Shown piece by piece: positions 1 through 12,427 of a DNA stretch of 64,000 nt. Origin of the DNA: Azospirillum soli (GTDB taxonomy: Bacteria; Pseudomonadota; Alphaproteobacteria; Azospirillales; Azospirillaceae); contig NZ_JAGINQ010000013.1 in assembly GCF_017876165.1 (NCBI RefSeq), positions 62,001 to 126,000 of the forward strand, given 5' to 3'. The notes beneath the pieces were generated by a model. It saw nothing but the letters and a program-made list of their open reading frames with translations. It made no database searches and was not told where the DNA came from. Numbering within the stretch: position 1 is the first letter of the stretch; every line of letters starts with the position of its first letter. Made by a program: the position numbers and the translations under genes.

Positions 1-3404
<3,404 letters not shown>

Positions 3405-3408
<4 letters not shown>

Positions 3409-5516
3409 TCGGCCAACCGATGCCCGGCCAACCGACAATAGGCCCCATGGCCCCGGCTGGAGCCGAGGAGGCTCGGGCGAGCGTCCTGCTGGTGGACGAC
3501 GATCCGGGCAACCTGTTCGCGCTGGAGCAGGCGTTGGCCTCGCTGGACGCCGACACGGTCAAGGCGGCGTCGGGGGAGGAGGCCTTGCGCCACCTCCTAA
3601 AGCGGGACTTCGCGCTGATCCTTCTGGACGTGCACCTGCCGGGCCTGGACGGCTACGAGGTGGCAGCCATGGTCCGGCAGCGCGAGCGCAACCGTCATGT
3701 GCCGATCATCTTCCTGTCCGGCGTGAACAAGGACGAGGGCCACTTCTTCCGGGGATATTCCGCGGGGGCGGTGGACTACATGCTGAAACCCGTGGACCCG
3801 ACCATGCTGCGGTCGAAGGTCGCCGTCTTCGTGGACCTGTTCAACAAGTCCAGGGAGCTGCAACGGCAGGTCGCCATCAAGCAGAAGCTGCTGGACGACA
3901 ACATCCGGGCCAAGGCCGAACGCAAGCTGGCCGAACAGGCGCTGCAGCGGGTGGAGGAGCGGCAGGCGGCCATCATCCGGGCGCTGCCCATCGCCATGTA
4001 CAGCGTGGACCTGTCCTCCGGCGACGCCTTCGGTCCGGCCGGCCCGCAGTTCGTCGGCGAGATGGTCGAGCGGATCTGCGGCTTCCCCCCGCGTGAATTC
4101 GCGCAAGGGCCGGACTTCTGGAAGGACCGCATCCATCCCGACGACCGCGACCGCGTCCTGACGGAGGTGGTGGCGGCCCTGACCGGCGGCGCCTTCAGCA
4201 TGGAGTACCGCTGGCGGTGCGCCGACGGGGCCTATCGCCACATCTTCGACCAGGGTGTGCTGGTTCGCTCGTCCACGGGGGCGCAGGAGATCGTCGGCAC
4301 ATGGCTGGACGTCACCGACCGGCGCCAGGCGGAGCAACAGCTTGCCCAGGTCCAGAAGATCGACGCGCTGGGCCAGCTGACCGGCGGGATCGCACACGAT
4401 TTCAACAACATGCTCTCGGTCATCATCGGCAATCTGGAGCGTGTGCAGAAACACATGCGGGAGAGCGGGGAGCCGAAGATCGCCATGCGCGTGGACCTTG
4501 CCATGCAGGGCGCGCTGCGCTGTTCGGACCTGACACGCCAGCTGCTGACCTTCGCCCGAAAGCAAACGTTGCAGCTGGCGCCGCTCGACCTAAATGCCCT
4601 GGTCCGGGACATGATGCAGATGTTCCGCCGAACGCTGGAGGACGAGATCGAGATCACCACAAGGCTCGCCGCCGACCTCGGCGCGCTGGTCGTCGACCGG
4701 GCGCAGGTGGAGTCGATGCTGCTCAACCTCGTGGTCAACGCCCGCGACGCCATGCCCCAGGGCGGCACCATCACCATGGAGACCGGAAACCTGACGGTGA
4801 CGGAGGAGGACCGGGGGGACTTCCCCGAGGCCGCCCCCGGCGCGTACGTCCGCCTGTCGGTCGCCGACACCGGCACCGGCATGACGCCGGAGGTGCGGGA
4901 GCGCGTCTTCGAACCCTTCTTCACCACCAAGGAGCTGGGGCGCGGCACCGGCCTCGGCCTCAGCATGATCTACGGCTTCGTCAAGCAGTCGGGCGGCGCG
5001 ATTCGCATCGACAGCGAACCCGGCCGCGGAACGGCGGTGCACATCATCCTGCCGCGCGCGGCGGCGGACCTGCCGAAGCCGGTCTCCCCGGCAAGCGAGG
5101 AGGGCGACTGCCCGCCGGCCAAGCCCGGCGAGACCGTCCTGCTGGTCGAGGACGACCCCGGCGTTCGGGCCGTGGCCGTGGAGATGCTGCGCGACCTGGG
5201 CTATACGGTGGCGGAGGCGCCGGACGCGCGCGCCGCCCTAACCATGCTGGCCGGCGGGCAGGTGGCGGACCTGCTGTTCTCCGACATCGCCATGCCCGGC
5301 GGGATGAACGGCTTCGACCTTGCCGCCCACGCGGTGGTCGCCCGGCCAGGGCTGCGGGTCCTCTACGCCTCCGCCTATCCGGAGTTCGCGCTGGCCCGCA
5401 GCCGGGAGGCGAAGGTGGAGGCTCCGGTGCTTCAGAAACCCTACTATCGACATGAGCTGGCGCGGGCCGTCCGCGGCGTCCTCGACCAGCCGGTGGCAGC
5501 AGTGTTGTGCGAATGA
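3405..5516 (+). CDS. Hybrid histidine kinase, REC-PAS-HisKA-HATPase-REC
   Basis: The ATG at 3405 overlaps the upstream TGA (ATGA), giving 703 residues; longer upstream starts run into the previous gene. The N-terminal REC domain has VLLVDDDPGN and LLDVHLPG, acceptor Asp75 (codon 3627). A coiled linker leads to a PAS domain (about 185-305, with HPDDR). HisKA carries [11 protein letters not shown] (His331), the ATPase has NARDAMPQGG and GRGTGLGLSM, and a C-terminal REC has VLLVEDDPG and FSDIAMPGG. No membrane segments are seen. The N-terminal REC suggests it takes phosphate from, or is gated by, the poly-HAMP kinase translated just before it. A homologue with the same neighbour starts at 62828. 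Confidence 0.92.
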
Positions 5517-5896
5517 CCAGTCCAGACGAAACGAACCCGACCCGCGTCCTGATCATCGAGGACGAACCGCTGATCGTCCTCGACCTCCGCTCGATCCTGA
5601 CCGAGTTGGGCTGCACCGTCTGCGCGGTCGCCGGCACGGCGGACGAGGCGGTCGCGGCCGCCAAGCGGCACACCCCCGACCTGATCCTGGCCGACATCCG
5701 CCTACCGGGACCGGTGGACGGCATTGACGCGGTGAAGATGATCCAGACCATCCGTCCCGTGCCGGTGCTGTTCGTCACCGGCAACTGGCGGGAGTTGCGG
5801 GCGCGCGGTCTGCCCGACGCCATGGCCATCGGCAAGCCCTTCCTGCCCGGCGTTCTGCGCCAAGCCATCACGACGGTGATCGGCAATGGCAACTGA
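5513..5896 (+). CDS. Single-domain response regulator (CheY-like)
   Basis: The ATG at 5513 overlaps the preceding stop; a GTG two codons earlier is also possible. The 127-residue product is one receiver domain with VLIIEDEPLIVLDL at the start, the phospho-acceptor Asp in LADIRLPGPVDG, the Thr in LFVTGNW and the Lys in IGKPFLP. It has no output domain, so it should act by protein contact or phosphotransfer. This subfamily (DIRLPGPVDG) is commonly linked to HWE/HisKA_2 kinases, and such a kinase follows with an 11-bp overlap. The regulator at 56411-56845 is a relative. Confidence 0.9.
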   Translation: MTSPDETNPTRVLIIEDEPLIVLDLRSILTELGCTVCAVAGTADEAVAAAKRHTPDLILADIRLPGPVDGIDAVKMIQTIRPVPVLFVTGNWRELRARGLPDAMAIGKPFLPGVLRQAITTVIGNGN

Positions 5897-7667
5897 CCCC
5901 GGCGCGTCCCACGGCGTGTTCCCTGGGGCGTCGCCCGGGGCATCCCCTGGGGCATCCGAGGCGGGTTGGGGGGAGAGCCGGCGGTTGGCCCGGCGCCGGA
6001 CCATCGTCGGTTACGCCTGTCTGGCCTGCCTTGGCTTCGTGGCGGCGGTGTTCGTGCTGTTCGCCTCGGCCAGCTACGACCGGGCGGTCAAGCGGGCCGA
6101 GCAGCAGGCGCACGACGCCGCCTTCTTCTTCGCCGACCACGGCTCCCGCCTGTTCGAGGCGGCCGACCTCGCCACCACCGAGGCCATCGCCGCCATGGAG
6201 AGCGAGGAGTGGGACAAGGTCGCCACCTCGCACCGGGCGGGACAGGCGCTGCAACGCCTCAGCGAACGCTTCCCCTACATCGACGCGCTGGTGCTGGTCG
6301 ATGACCAGGGCCGCCTTCGTCTGGCCAGCAACAGCTTCCCGGCACCGGACGTGGACGTGGCGGACCGCCCCTATTTCACGACCCATCGCGACGGGCCGAG
6401 AGGCCTGTTCATCAGCCGGAGCCTGATCAGCCGGACCACGGCGCGTCCCGGCTTCGTCCTCAGCCGCGCCATCCGGGGCGAGCGGGGCGAGTTCCGGGGC
6501 ATCGCCGCCAGCTACATCAGCGTCGATTACATGGCGGAGTTCTACCGGTCCATCACTCTGCCCTTCAATCCGACCATCACCCTGTTCCGCGACGACTTGA
6601 ACCCCTTGGTCACCCACAAGTCGGAAGGCGTGAGCGGGGAGCCGTTCAGCCAGACCTTCAAGGGCGGCACCGTCCTGCGCAAGGCGCTGGCCGAAGAGGC
6701 GCGGGCCGATGGCACGCGTCCCGGACCGACGACCGTTCAGGGCGTGGAGGACGGCCGAACCCTGATCATCAGCTACGCCCGTGTGGACAGCGTGCCGCTC
6801 TACATCAGCGCCGCGATCGACCGGGACGAGGTGCGGGCGGTTTGGCTGGACGAAACCCGCGTGCCCGGCATTTCGGCGGCGGTGGCGCTGGCGGCGCTCG
6901 GCGCGCTGACGGTGCTGGTCTTCCGGCAGGCGCGTGACGACGAACGCGCCAAGCGTATGCTGGAACGCGAGGTCGGCGCCCGCACCGCCGACCTGCGCAG
7001 CGCCAACGCCCAGCTGGAGGTGCTGATGCAGGAGGTGCACCACCGGGTGAAGAACAACCTGCAGGTCATTTCCAGCATGCTGCGCCTGCAGTCGGTCCAG
7101 GTCAGCGACGACGCCGTGCGCCGCGCCTTCGAGGATTCGGTCAACCGCGTCCACGCCATGAGCCTCGTCCACGAAATGCTGAGCGGGGGTGGCGACCGCA
7201 CGCGGCTGGAATTCCACGAATACCTCCAGGATCTGACCGACCGGCTGCGCGATTCCTACGGCGGCAACGACCGGGTTACCGTGTCCATCGAGTGCGAGGA
7301 CTTCTCGCTCGACATGAACCAGGGGATCCAGCTGGGCCTGATCGTCAACGAGATCTTCTCCAACGCGCTGAAACACGGCTTTCCCCAGGGGCGCGCGGGC
7401 TCGTTGCGCATCGCGCTGGCCCGGCGGGGCACCCGAGGCCGGCTGACCATCGAGGATGACGGCGCCGGCCTGCCACCGGATTTCGACTGGCGTTCGGCGA
7501 GCAGCCTGGGCTTGCAGATCGTGCAGTCGTTGGTCACCAAGCTGGGCGGCGAGGCCAGTCTGGTGAGCGACGGGCTGACGCGCTTCACGCTGACCTTCCC
7601 GCTGCGGACGGCGGCGGGATCGGGTTCGGCGGAGGGGGCGGTCAAGACGGCGGTGGTGACTGGTTAA
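5886..7667 (+). CDS. Membrane sensor histidine kinase, HisKA_2 family with extracytoplasmic sensor
   Basis: Predicted 593 residues. A short repetitive leader (PGASPGASPGAS) precedes a basic stretch and TM1 (about 39-62). An extracytoplasmic region of about 260 residues resembles a double-Cache sensor (VLVDDQGRL, ADRPYF). TM2 (about 326-345) and a coiled coil lead to HisKA_2 with VHHRVKNNLQ (phospho-His probably His386) and a HATPase domain (VNEIFSNALKHGF, SSLGLQIV). This is the PdtaS/EtfA-like family, often paired with a single-domain or ANTAR regulator. It overlaps the CheY-like gene by 11 bp, so the two are probably a cognate pair. A strong hairpin terminator follows. Confidence 0.92.
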   Translation: MATDPGASHGVFPGASPGASPGASEAGWGESRRLARRRTIVGYACLACLGFVAAVFVLFASASYDRAVKRAEQQAHDAAFFFADHGSRLFEAADLATTEAIAAMESEEWDKVATSHRAGQALQRLSERFPYIDALVLVDDQGRLRLASNSFPAPDVDVADRPYFTTHRDGPRGLFISRSLISRTTARPGFVLSRAIRGERGEFRGIAASYISVDYMAEFYRSITLPFNPTITLFRDDLNPLVTHKSEGVSGEPFSQTFKGGTVLRKALAEEARADGTRPGPTTVQGVEDGRTLIISYARVDSVPLYISAAIDRDEVRAVWLDETRVPGISAAVALAALGALTVLVFRQARDDERAKRMLEREVGARTADLRSANAQLEVLMQEVHHRVKNNLQVISSMLRLQSVQVSDDAVRRAFEDSVNRVHAMSLVHEMLSGGGDRTRLEFHEYLQDLTDRLRDSYGGNDRVTVSIECEDFSLDMNQGIQLGLIVNEIFSNALKHGFPQGRAGSLRIALARRGTRGRLTIEDDGAGLPPDFDWRSASSLGLQIVQSLVTKLGGEASLVSDGLTRFTLTFPLRTAAGSGSAEGAVKTAVVTG

Positions 7668-7693
7668 CGGGCGGTGGATTTGCCCATTGTGCA

Positions 7694-7741
7694 CCGTTGT
7701 GCAGATTCTGGCGTTTCCGGAATCTGCACAACGGCGTTTTT
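7694..7741 (+). terminator. Rho-independent-type terminator after the HisKA_2 kinase
   Basis: Perfect 15-bp arms at 7694-7708 and 7720-7734, with the stem continuing inwards through a G-T pair to a CGTTT loop, followed by CGTTTTT. It lies 27 bp after the kinase stop. The stem also contains two of the TTGTGCA heptamers. Confidence 0.8.
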
Positions 7742-7794
7742 GGGATGATTCGCGTGTGTGGGTAATGGGTTAGAGAGGTTTGTTTGCGTGCTTC

Positions 7795-7817
7795 CGTTGT
7801 GCAGTCGGTGCACAACG
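7795..7817. promoter_or_regulatory. 9-bp inverted repeat CGTTGTGCA-N5-TGCACAACG
   Basis: Perfect arms 7795-7803 and 7809-7817. The arm sequence is shared with the terminator hairpin 100 bp upstream. It looks like an operator or small-RNA stem, but no gene start lies nearby. Confidence 0.45.
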
Positions 7818-7975
7818 ATGAGTGCACGAATGAACTGTGTGGCGTTAACCAGTGCAGCATCGTGCAACAGTTTGCCGATGAGTGTTGTGTTGGTTGATGG
7901 CTTTTTTCTCTCTTTGGGTGCGGGGTGGGCTGCACACCCATGCCGTGTTCCAGGGGCTTGGAGCCTATCCGCTTC

Positions 7976-8006
7976 CGTCATGCCCGGACTTGATCCGGGC
8001 ATGACG
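7976..8006. repeat. Palindrome CGTCATGCCCGGA-N5-TCCGGGCATGACG
   Basis: Perfect 13-bp arms (7976-7988 and 7994-8006) around CTTGA. It matches the style of dispersed extragenic palindromes common in alphaproteobacteria. It is the only copy I noticed in the window. Confidence 0.7.
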
Positions 8007-8170
8007 ATGAGAAGACGTACTTGACCTCAGACAGACACTCACGGGGCGATTGGACCAAGCCCGGTCACGATGATCGAGGGCCGCATCCGATGGAGCGCCG
8101 GTCCTGGCGCAAATCGTCCGTTGATGGCGAAAGCGTAGCGAAAAAATAAGAACAAAACAAGAATACACAG

Positions 8171-8992
8171 TCAGGAGTTCAGGACCCGCCGCACGGTCTC
8201 GTAAAGGCCGATCCGGCGCAGGGCTTGCTGGAGCGCGGCGCGGACCGGGGCGGGGAGGTTGGTGAAGCGGCGGGGTTCGATGCCGGCGCGGCGGGTCTTG
8301 CCGAAGGGGATGGACTCGTCGTAGGCGACGCGGCGCGCACTCACCAACTGGCGGTCGGTGTCGTAGATGAAGTAGGTGGCGCGGCGTTCGGACGTGCGGG
8401 GCTCGCCGATGGTGCCGGGATTCAGCAGGTAGTAGGAACCTTCGCGCAACGGCACCTCGTCGAGGTCGCGGTGCGTCCACACCGTGCCGTCGCGGTATTC
8501 GTGGATGCCCATGCGGTGGGTGTGGCCATAGGCGCAGACGCGGGCGCCGGAGGGGTGCTTCATCAAGGCCTGGAAGGTCAGCAGGCGGCGCTCGTCATTG
8601 TCGAGGCGGACCACCTCGCAGCCGACGTCCGGGTGCAGGGCGCCGTGCACGACGACCAGGTGGTGGTCGATGTTGGCTTTGAGCGGAAGGCTCGACAGCC
8701 AGGCGATCACGTCGGGCGCCAGGCGCCGGCGCGTCCAGGAAATGGCTCGGATGGCCGCGGCGCTGAAGCCGTCGGTGCTGATCTGGCGGGTGACGGCACG
8801 GTCGTGGTTGCCGGCGATGCACTGCGCGCCAGCCTCGCGCAGAAGGGCCACGCATTCGGTCGGGTCGGTGTTGTATCCGACGATGTCGCCCAGGCAGACG
8901 ATGCGGTCCACGCCTTCCGCCGCCATGGCGTCGAGGGTGGCTTGCAAAGCCTCAAGATTGGCGTGAATGTCCGAGATGAGCGCGATCTTCAT
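8171..8992 (-). CDS. Calcineurin-like metallophosphoesterase (YfcE/MJ0936-like)
   Basis: The start at 8992 gives 273 residues beginning MKIALISDIHANLEAL; its ATG overlaps the stop of the upstream ATP-grasp gene (ATGA). Dimetal motifs are all visible: SDIHAN, CLGDIVGYN, AGNHDRA, VVVHGALHP and YGHTHRMG. Single-domain proteins of this kind are Mn/Fe-dependent phosphodiesterases of diverse or unknown substrate. The extra C-terminal 60 residues (after LLNPGTIG) are basic. Translational coupling to an ATP-grasp ligase suggests a shared pathway; the substrate cannot be read from the sequence. Confidence 0.88.
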   Translation of the reverse strand: MKIALISDIHANLEALQATLDAMAAEGVDRIVCLGDIVGYNTDPTECVALLREAGAQCIAGNHDRAVTRQISTDGFSAAAIRAISWTRRRLAPDVIAWLSSLPLKANIDHHLVVVHGALHPDVGCEVVRLDNDERRLLTFQALMKHPSGARVCAYGHTHRMGIHEYRDGTVWTHRDLDEVPLREGSYYLLNPGTIGEPRTSERRATYFIYDTDRQLVSARRVAYDESIPFGKTRRAGIEPRRFTNLPAPVRAALQQALRRIGLYETVRRVLNS

Positions 8993-10185
8993 GGGGATGC
9001 CTTCACCGGAGAATGGCCGTCCCGCGCACGCGACGGCAGGACGCGCGCCGCCATGTTCCGCAGGAAGGGCATCGGGTCGTTCCAGGTGATGGCCTTCGCC
9101 TCGCACCGCAGGACCCAGGGCAGCCACGCGGACATCGGCACGCCGCTTTCCTTGGCGGCGAGGCGGTCCTTGGTGACGTGGCACCAGCAGGCGCCCGGCC
9201 GCGCGCGGCCCATGGCCGGGCGGGGCTGGCCGGTGGCGTCGGCGAAGACCAGGGCCGGCAGGTTCAGCCCGGCGACCGCGCCCAGATGGTGCCAGAGGTT
9301 GAAGCGCGGGTTGACCTCCAGAAGGTGGAGGGTGCCGTCCGGGGCGCGCTTGAAGTCGAACTTGGCGACGCCACGCAGGTTCAACCGCTCGGTGAGGGAG
9401 CGACCCAGCGCCGCCACGTCGGGCTCGTCGGTGATGGTCAACGCGGTGCTGTGGCCGTAGGCGACGGGGTAGGTGCGGATCTTGCGCCCGGTGAATTCCC
9501 CGGCGATGGAGCCGCGCCCGTCCACATAGACGTGATAGCTCTCGATCCGGGTTTCGGGGCCGGGGATCATCTCCTGCACCAGCAGGTCCATGCCGACCTC
9601 GACCAGACGCGGCCAAAGAGCGCGCAACTCGTCGAGGGAGTCCAACTGAATGGCCTTGCCGAAGCCCTCGGTCTCGTCCCAGCTCTTGCGGCGGGTCAAG
9701 GGCTTGACGATGACCGGGAAGCGCAGGTCGAGGCGGTCGGGGGCGGGTTCCCGCGCCGGATACAGGCGGCGGGTCGCCGGGACCGGCAGGCCGAGCCGCT
9801 CGGCCAACGCTTGAAAGCGACTTTTGTCCACCAGATCCTCGACCAGTTCCGCGTCGGCGATGGTGAAGCGGAAGGCCTGGGACAGGCGCTCGCGATTGCG
9901 GGACACCAGGAGAAGCTGCGCGTCGTCCTGGTAGAAGAGGACGGGCGGTTCGGCCTGCGCGCGGCCGAACTGGACCAGGGCGTCCAGAAGGCCGTTCGGC
10001 TTTTCCGCGCTGTCCTCCCGCACCAGGGCGGCGTGGGTGTAGCGGGAATGGAGGGCCGGGCTGCCGGGGTGCGTGACCACGGCGCAGCGGATGCCCGCGA
10101 GGCCGAGGGGGCGCACCATGTCAAGATCGCCCATGACGCACGCCAAGGCACTTGGCAAAGCACTCGGGGAAAACGCCTTGTTCAT
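8989..10185 (-). CDS. ATP-grasp carboxylate-amine ligase family protein
   Basis: Predicted 398 residues. The N-terminal part is a Rossmann-like preATP-grasp domain; the centre has the ATP-grasp fold, with the lysine strand FPVIVKPLTR, the QEMIPGPE loop, the GVAKFDFKR strand and the metal-binding LLEVNPRFN. Proteins of this type form amide or ester bonds using ATP and are found in cell-wall, polysaccharide or peptide-modification clusters. The downstream phosphoesterase is overlapped by 4 bp, and a FemAB/CelD-like acetyltransferase gene lies upstream on the same strand, 142 bp away. Exact substrate unknown. Confidence 0.85.
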   Translation of the reverse strand: MNKAFSPSALPSALACVMGDLDMVRPLGLAGIRCAVVTHPGSPALHSRYTHAALVREDSAEKPNGLLDALVQFGRAQAEPPVLFYQDDAQLLLVSRNRERLSQAFRFTIADAELVEDLVDKSRFQALAERLGLPVPATRRLYPAREPAPDRLDLRFPVIVKPLTRRKSWDETEGFGKAIQLDSLDELRALWPRLVEVGMDLLVQEMIPGPETRIESYHVYVDGRGSIAGEFTGRKIRTYPVAYGHSTALTITDEPDVAALGRSLTERLNLRGVAKFDFKRAPDGTLHLLEVNPRFNLWHHLGAVAGLNLPALVFADATGQPRPAMGRARPGACWCHVTKDRLAAKESGVPMSAWLPWVLRCEAKAITWNDPMPFLRNMAARVLPSRARDGHSPVKASP

Positions 10186-10327
10186 GGTGCGGCCTGTCGC
10201 GGTTGTGCCGTGGGGAGGTTAGGTAAGCGTTTCCATCGTCCGCGCGAAGGCGGGGATTCTGGGCAATCCGGTCGCGGCAATCCGGTTGGTTCGGAGGTCA
10301 CCGATTTGACGACCGCCGATTTGACGA

Positions 10328-11515
10328 TCACCGGTTCGCGGGGGCGAGGCGGGGGCGGGGCAGGCGCTTCATCAGCTCGGTCAGGCCCGCCTTGGCTTGG
10401 CGGAGTCTGGCGTCGATCTGGCGGGTCAGCCGGTCGGGGCCCAGCGCGATCCAGTTCATCGGCTGTTCGGCGTTGGACAGAAGCGGCTTGTGACCGGCCG
10501 GCGTGGACATGAAGTCGTAGGCGGGCTCGCCGCGCTTCAGCGTGTCCTCGATGGCCAGGACGTGGCTGACGATGCCGGGCTTCAGCCGCTTGTCGGCCTC
10601 ATAGGCGAAGCCGCCCTGATAATTCAGCACCCGGCCGCGATGGACGAAGTTGTGCAGGAAGCCGATAGGTTCCCCGCCGACGCTGATCCGGCACAGCCGC
10701 ACCGCGCCGGCCGGGACGCCGTCGCGGATCAGTTGCTCGTGAAAAGGCCGGAAGACCGGGTTGGCGAAGGCGCCGGACTGTCCCCGCGCGGTCCAGCTGG
10801 TCTGGTGCAGAACCTCCATGGCGCGGAAGTCGTCCAGCGCTTCCCCGACCGTGGAGGCGACCCGATATTCCAGCGCGCCGCGTTCGGCGTAGAGGCGCAT
10901 GGCGCGCTTCACCGCCGCGCGGGTGTTCTTGCCGAGCGTGGCGAGATAGTCCCCGCCACACGCGCGGACGCCGTCGAGGTCCACCCATTGGGTGCTGTCG
11001 GCCATGCGGACCTGTAGCGTGTGGCCGAGTCGGGCGGCGGCGCGGCGGACGGCGGTCTCGGCGGCCGGTTCCAGCCCGCCCAGGACCAGTTCGTCCCAGT
11101 TGGTCAGGCGGCGCCCCAGCCATTCGAAACAGGCGCTGAGCACCGCCTCGGCGCAAGCGCGGTCGGCGAGGATGCCGTTGTACTCCATGAACAGGCGGTC
11201 GAAGGCGCGCTCGCCGGTTTCGTGCAGCAGCCAGCAGCGCGTGCGCAGCACCCCGAAGCGCCAGAGCGTGCGCGGGCACAACAGCGCCAGCCCGATCACG
11301 CGGCCATGGCGGTGCGCCACCAGCACATGCGGGCGCGTGCGGGCGGGCAGGAACGCCAGCCATGTCCCGATCCAGTGCCAGGACAGGAAGAACGAACCGT
11401 CGGCGCGCGCTTCGAGGTCGGTCCAAAGCTCCTTCAGAGTGTCGATGCGGTTCGCGGGAAGAAGTTCGATGTCGATGTCCTGATCGTCGGCCTCAGGAAG
11501 AATCCTCATGTCCAT
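10328..11515 (-). CDS. GNAT/FemAB-like acyltransferase (Acetyltransf_6, CelD/BioF2-like)
   Basis: The ATG at 11515 has GGAGAG 11 bases before it, giving 395 residues; a longer frame upstream lacks support. The C-terminal half (about 165-340) shows the GNAT-like fold of the CelD/FemAB group: NTRAAVKRAMR, an acyl-acceptor region with RISVGGEPIGFLHNF, and YQGGFAYEADKRLKPG. Relatives act in cellulose or exopolysaccharide export and in aminoacyl transfer to peptidoglycan. With the ATP-grasp and phosphoesterase genes downstream, an envelope-polymer or peptide-tailoring role is plausible but inferred. Confidence 0.82.
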   Translation of the reverse strand: MDMRILPEADDQDIDIELLPANRIDTLKELWTDLEARADGSFFLSWHWIGTWLAFLPARTRPHVLVAHRHGRVIGLALLCPRTLWRFGVLRTRCWLLHETGERAFDRLFMEYNGILADRACAEAVLSACFEWLGRRLTNWDELVLGGLEPAAETAVRRAAARLGHTLQVRMADSTQWVDLDGVRACGGDYLATLGKNTRAAVKRAMRLYAERGALEYRVASTVGEALDDFRAMEVLHQTSWTARGQSGAFANPVFRPFHEQLIRDGVPAGAVRLCRISVGGEPIGFLHNFVHRGRVLNYQGGFAYEADKRLKPGIVSHVLAIEDTLKRGEPAYDFMSTPAGHKPLLSNAEQPMNWIALGPDRLTRQIDARLRQAKAGLTELMKRLPRPRLAPANR

Positions 11516-11810
11516 GGGCGCGGTCTCTCTCCGTCGGGCGGTGCGGGGGGCGGGAGATACGTCGATGAGGCGGCGAAGAGGTTTACAGGACGGGTGAGGC
11601 CGATGGGCGTCCAAGTGTTGCCGGATTCATGTGTGGTTCCCCCTGTCCAATGGATTGCTGGCATTATGCACAAACACATGGGGCAACAACGCAGCCGCGA
11701 AAGCCGTGTTGCGGCGTTCCGGCGGGGGACTCCGTCAGAGGCGGCCGGGGAGCCGGAAGGGATGGGACCGGGAGGATGCGGGGTGGCCGTTCCGGGGCGT
11801 GATCCAACCC

Positions 11811-12146
11811 TCAGGACATCGCCCGTTCGATGTCGCGGCTGTTCAGATGCAGGCTGGAGTCGGGCGGAAGGTTGCGGGCGGCGATCTTGCGGGTTGCCGC
11901 CTTATGGAAGGCTGCGCGGTGACGGGCGAAGTGGGCGAGGCAGTCGGCGGGCGTGGGGGTGTGGCCGAGCAGGGTGCGGAAGGCGAGGCGGTGCACGGCG
12001 CAATGGCCCCGGTGGCCCGGCGGGATGAAGGTCAGGGCGTCGATGCCGGCGCGCCATTCGGCGTGGGGAAGGGCGGCGTCTGGAGAAGAGGTGTTTTCCG
12101 GCACCGGTGGAACTTTCGCGGTCAAAGAAAAAAGGACGCTTGCCAT
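11811..12146 (-). CDS. Small hypothetical protein
   Basis: A 111-residue frame with plausible composition: a hydrophobic/Ser-Pro leader, then a His-rich helical region (FIPPGHRGHCAVHRLAF, HFARHRAAFHKAATRK) ending NSRDIERAMS. No family is recognised. No good ribosome site precedes the ATG, and the true start may be internal. It stands alone between the acyltransferase gene and tRNA-Gly. The 295 bp between 11516 and 11810 show no other gene. Confidence 0.5.
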   Translation of the reverse strand: MASVLFSLTAKVPPVPENTSSPDAALPHAEWRAGIDALTFIPPGHRGHCAVHRLAFRTLLGHTPTPADCLAHFARHRAAFHKAATRKIAARNLPPDSSLHLNSRDIERAMS

Positions 12147-12192
12147 ACGCCGCCGTGTCGAGTATACGACGGCTCCCTTCGTTGGGAGCGGC

Positions 12193-12267
12193 GCGGGCGT
12201 AGCTCAGGGGTAGAGCACAACCTTGCCAAGGTTGGGGTCGAGGGTTCGAATCCCTTCGCCCGCTCCA
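12193..12267 (+). tRNA. tRNA-Gly (anticodon GCC), CCA encoded
   Basis: Acceptor stem GCGGGCG (12193-12199) pairs with CGCCCGC (12257-12263); discriminator U and CCA at 12264-12267. D-arm AGCTCAGGGGTAGAGC, anticodon stem CAACC/GGTTG with loop TTGCCAA (anticodon GCC), and T-loop GGTTCGAATCC are all intact. A terminator hairpin follows. No integrase or attachment-site duplication is seen beside it. Confidence 0.97.
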
Positions 12268-12290
12268 TTTACAGCGAAGCGATGCATCGA

Positions 12291-12318
12291 AAAAGGGCGG
12301 CCGGTTGGCCGCCCTTTT
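12291..12318. terminator. Hairpin terminator after tRNA-Gly, probably bidirectional
   Basis: Perfect 12-bp arms 12291-12302 and 12307-12318 around GGTT, GC-rich centre with A-rich left and T-rich right flanks. It can end the tRNA on plus and the phosphate-transport operon on minus (110 bp past that stop). Confidence 0.85.
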
Positions 12319-12427
12319 CGTTTTCACCCTCATACGGTCGGCGGATGATCACTTCCAGTACCCGCCGACCGTGAAACCCGGCATTGATCGAAAGGGTGAT
12401 GCGGACGAAGCCTTCAGGCCGGCCGTA

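Larger units (their letters stand above)
7668..8170 (+). other. Convergent intergenic region rich in dyads
   Basis: About 500 bp between the 3' ends of two convergent genes. I see no convincing coding region; the short frames on both strands lack ribosome sites and have poor composition. It holds a strong hairpin (7694-7741), a second dyad (7795-7817), five TTGTGCA/TGCACAA heptamers and a CATGCCCGGA palindrome (7976-8006). Nothing recognisable lies in 8010-8170. Confidence 0.7.

Noticed and set aside
8144..8158. GAAC-N7-GAAT resembling an alphaproteobacterial LexA box
   Set aside because: The last base departs from GAAC, and the site lies at the 3' end of a gene with no start nearby.
12193..12267. 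tRNA-Gly as an integration site for a mobile island
   Set aside because: No integrase, no direct repeat of the tRNA 3' end and no change of gene style on either side.
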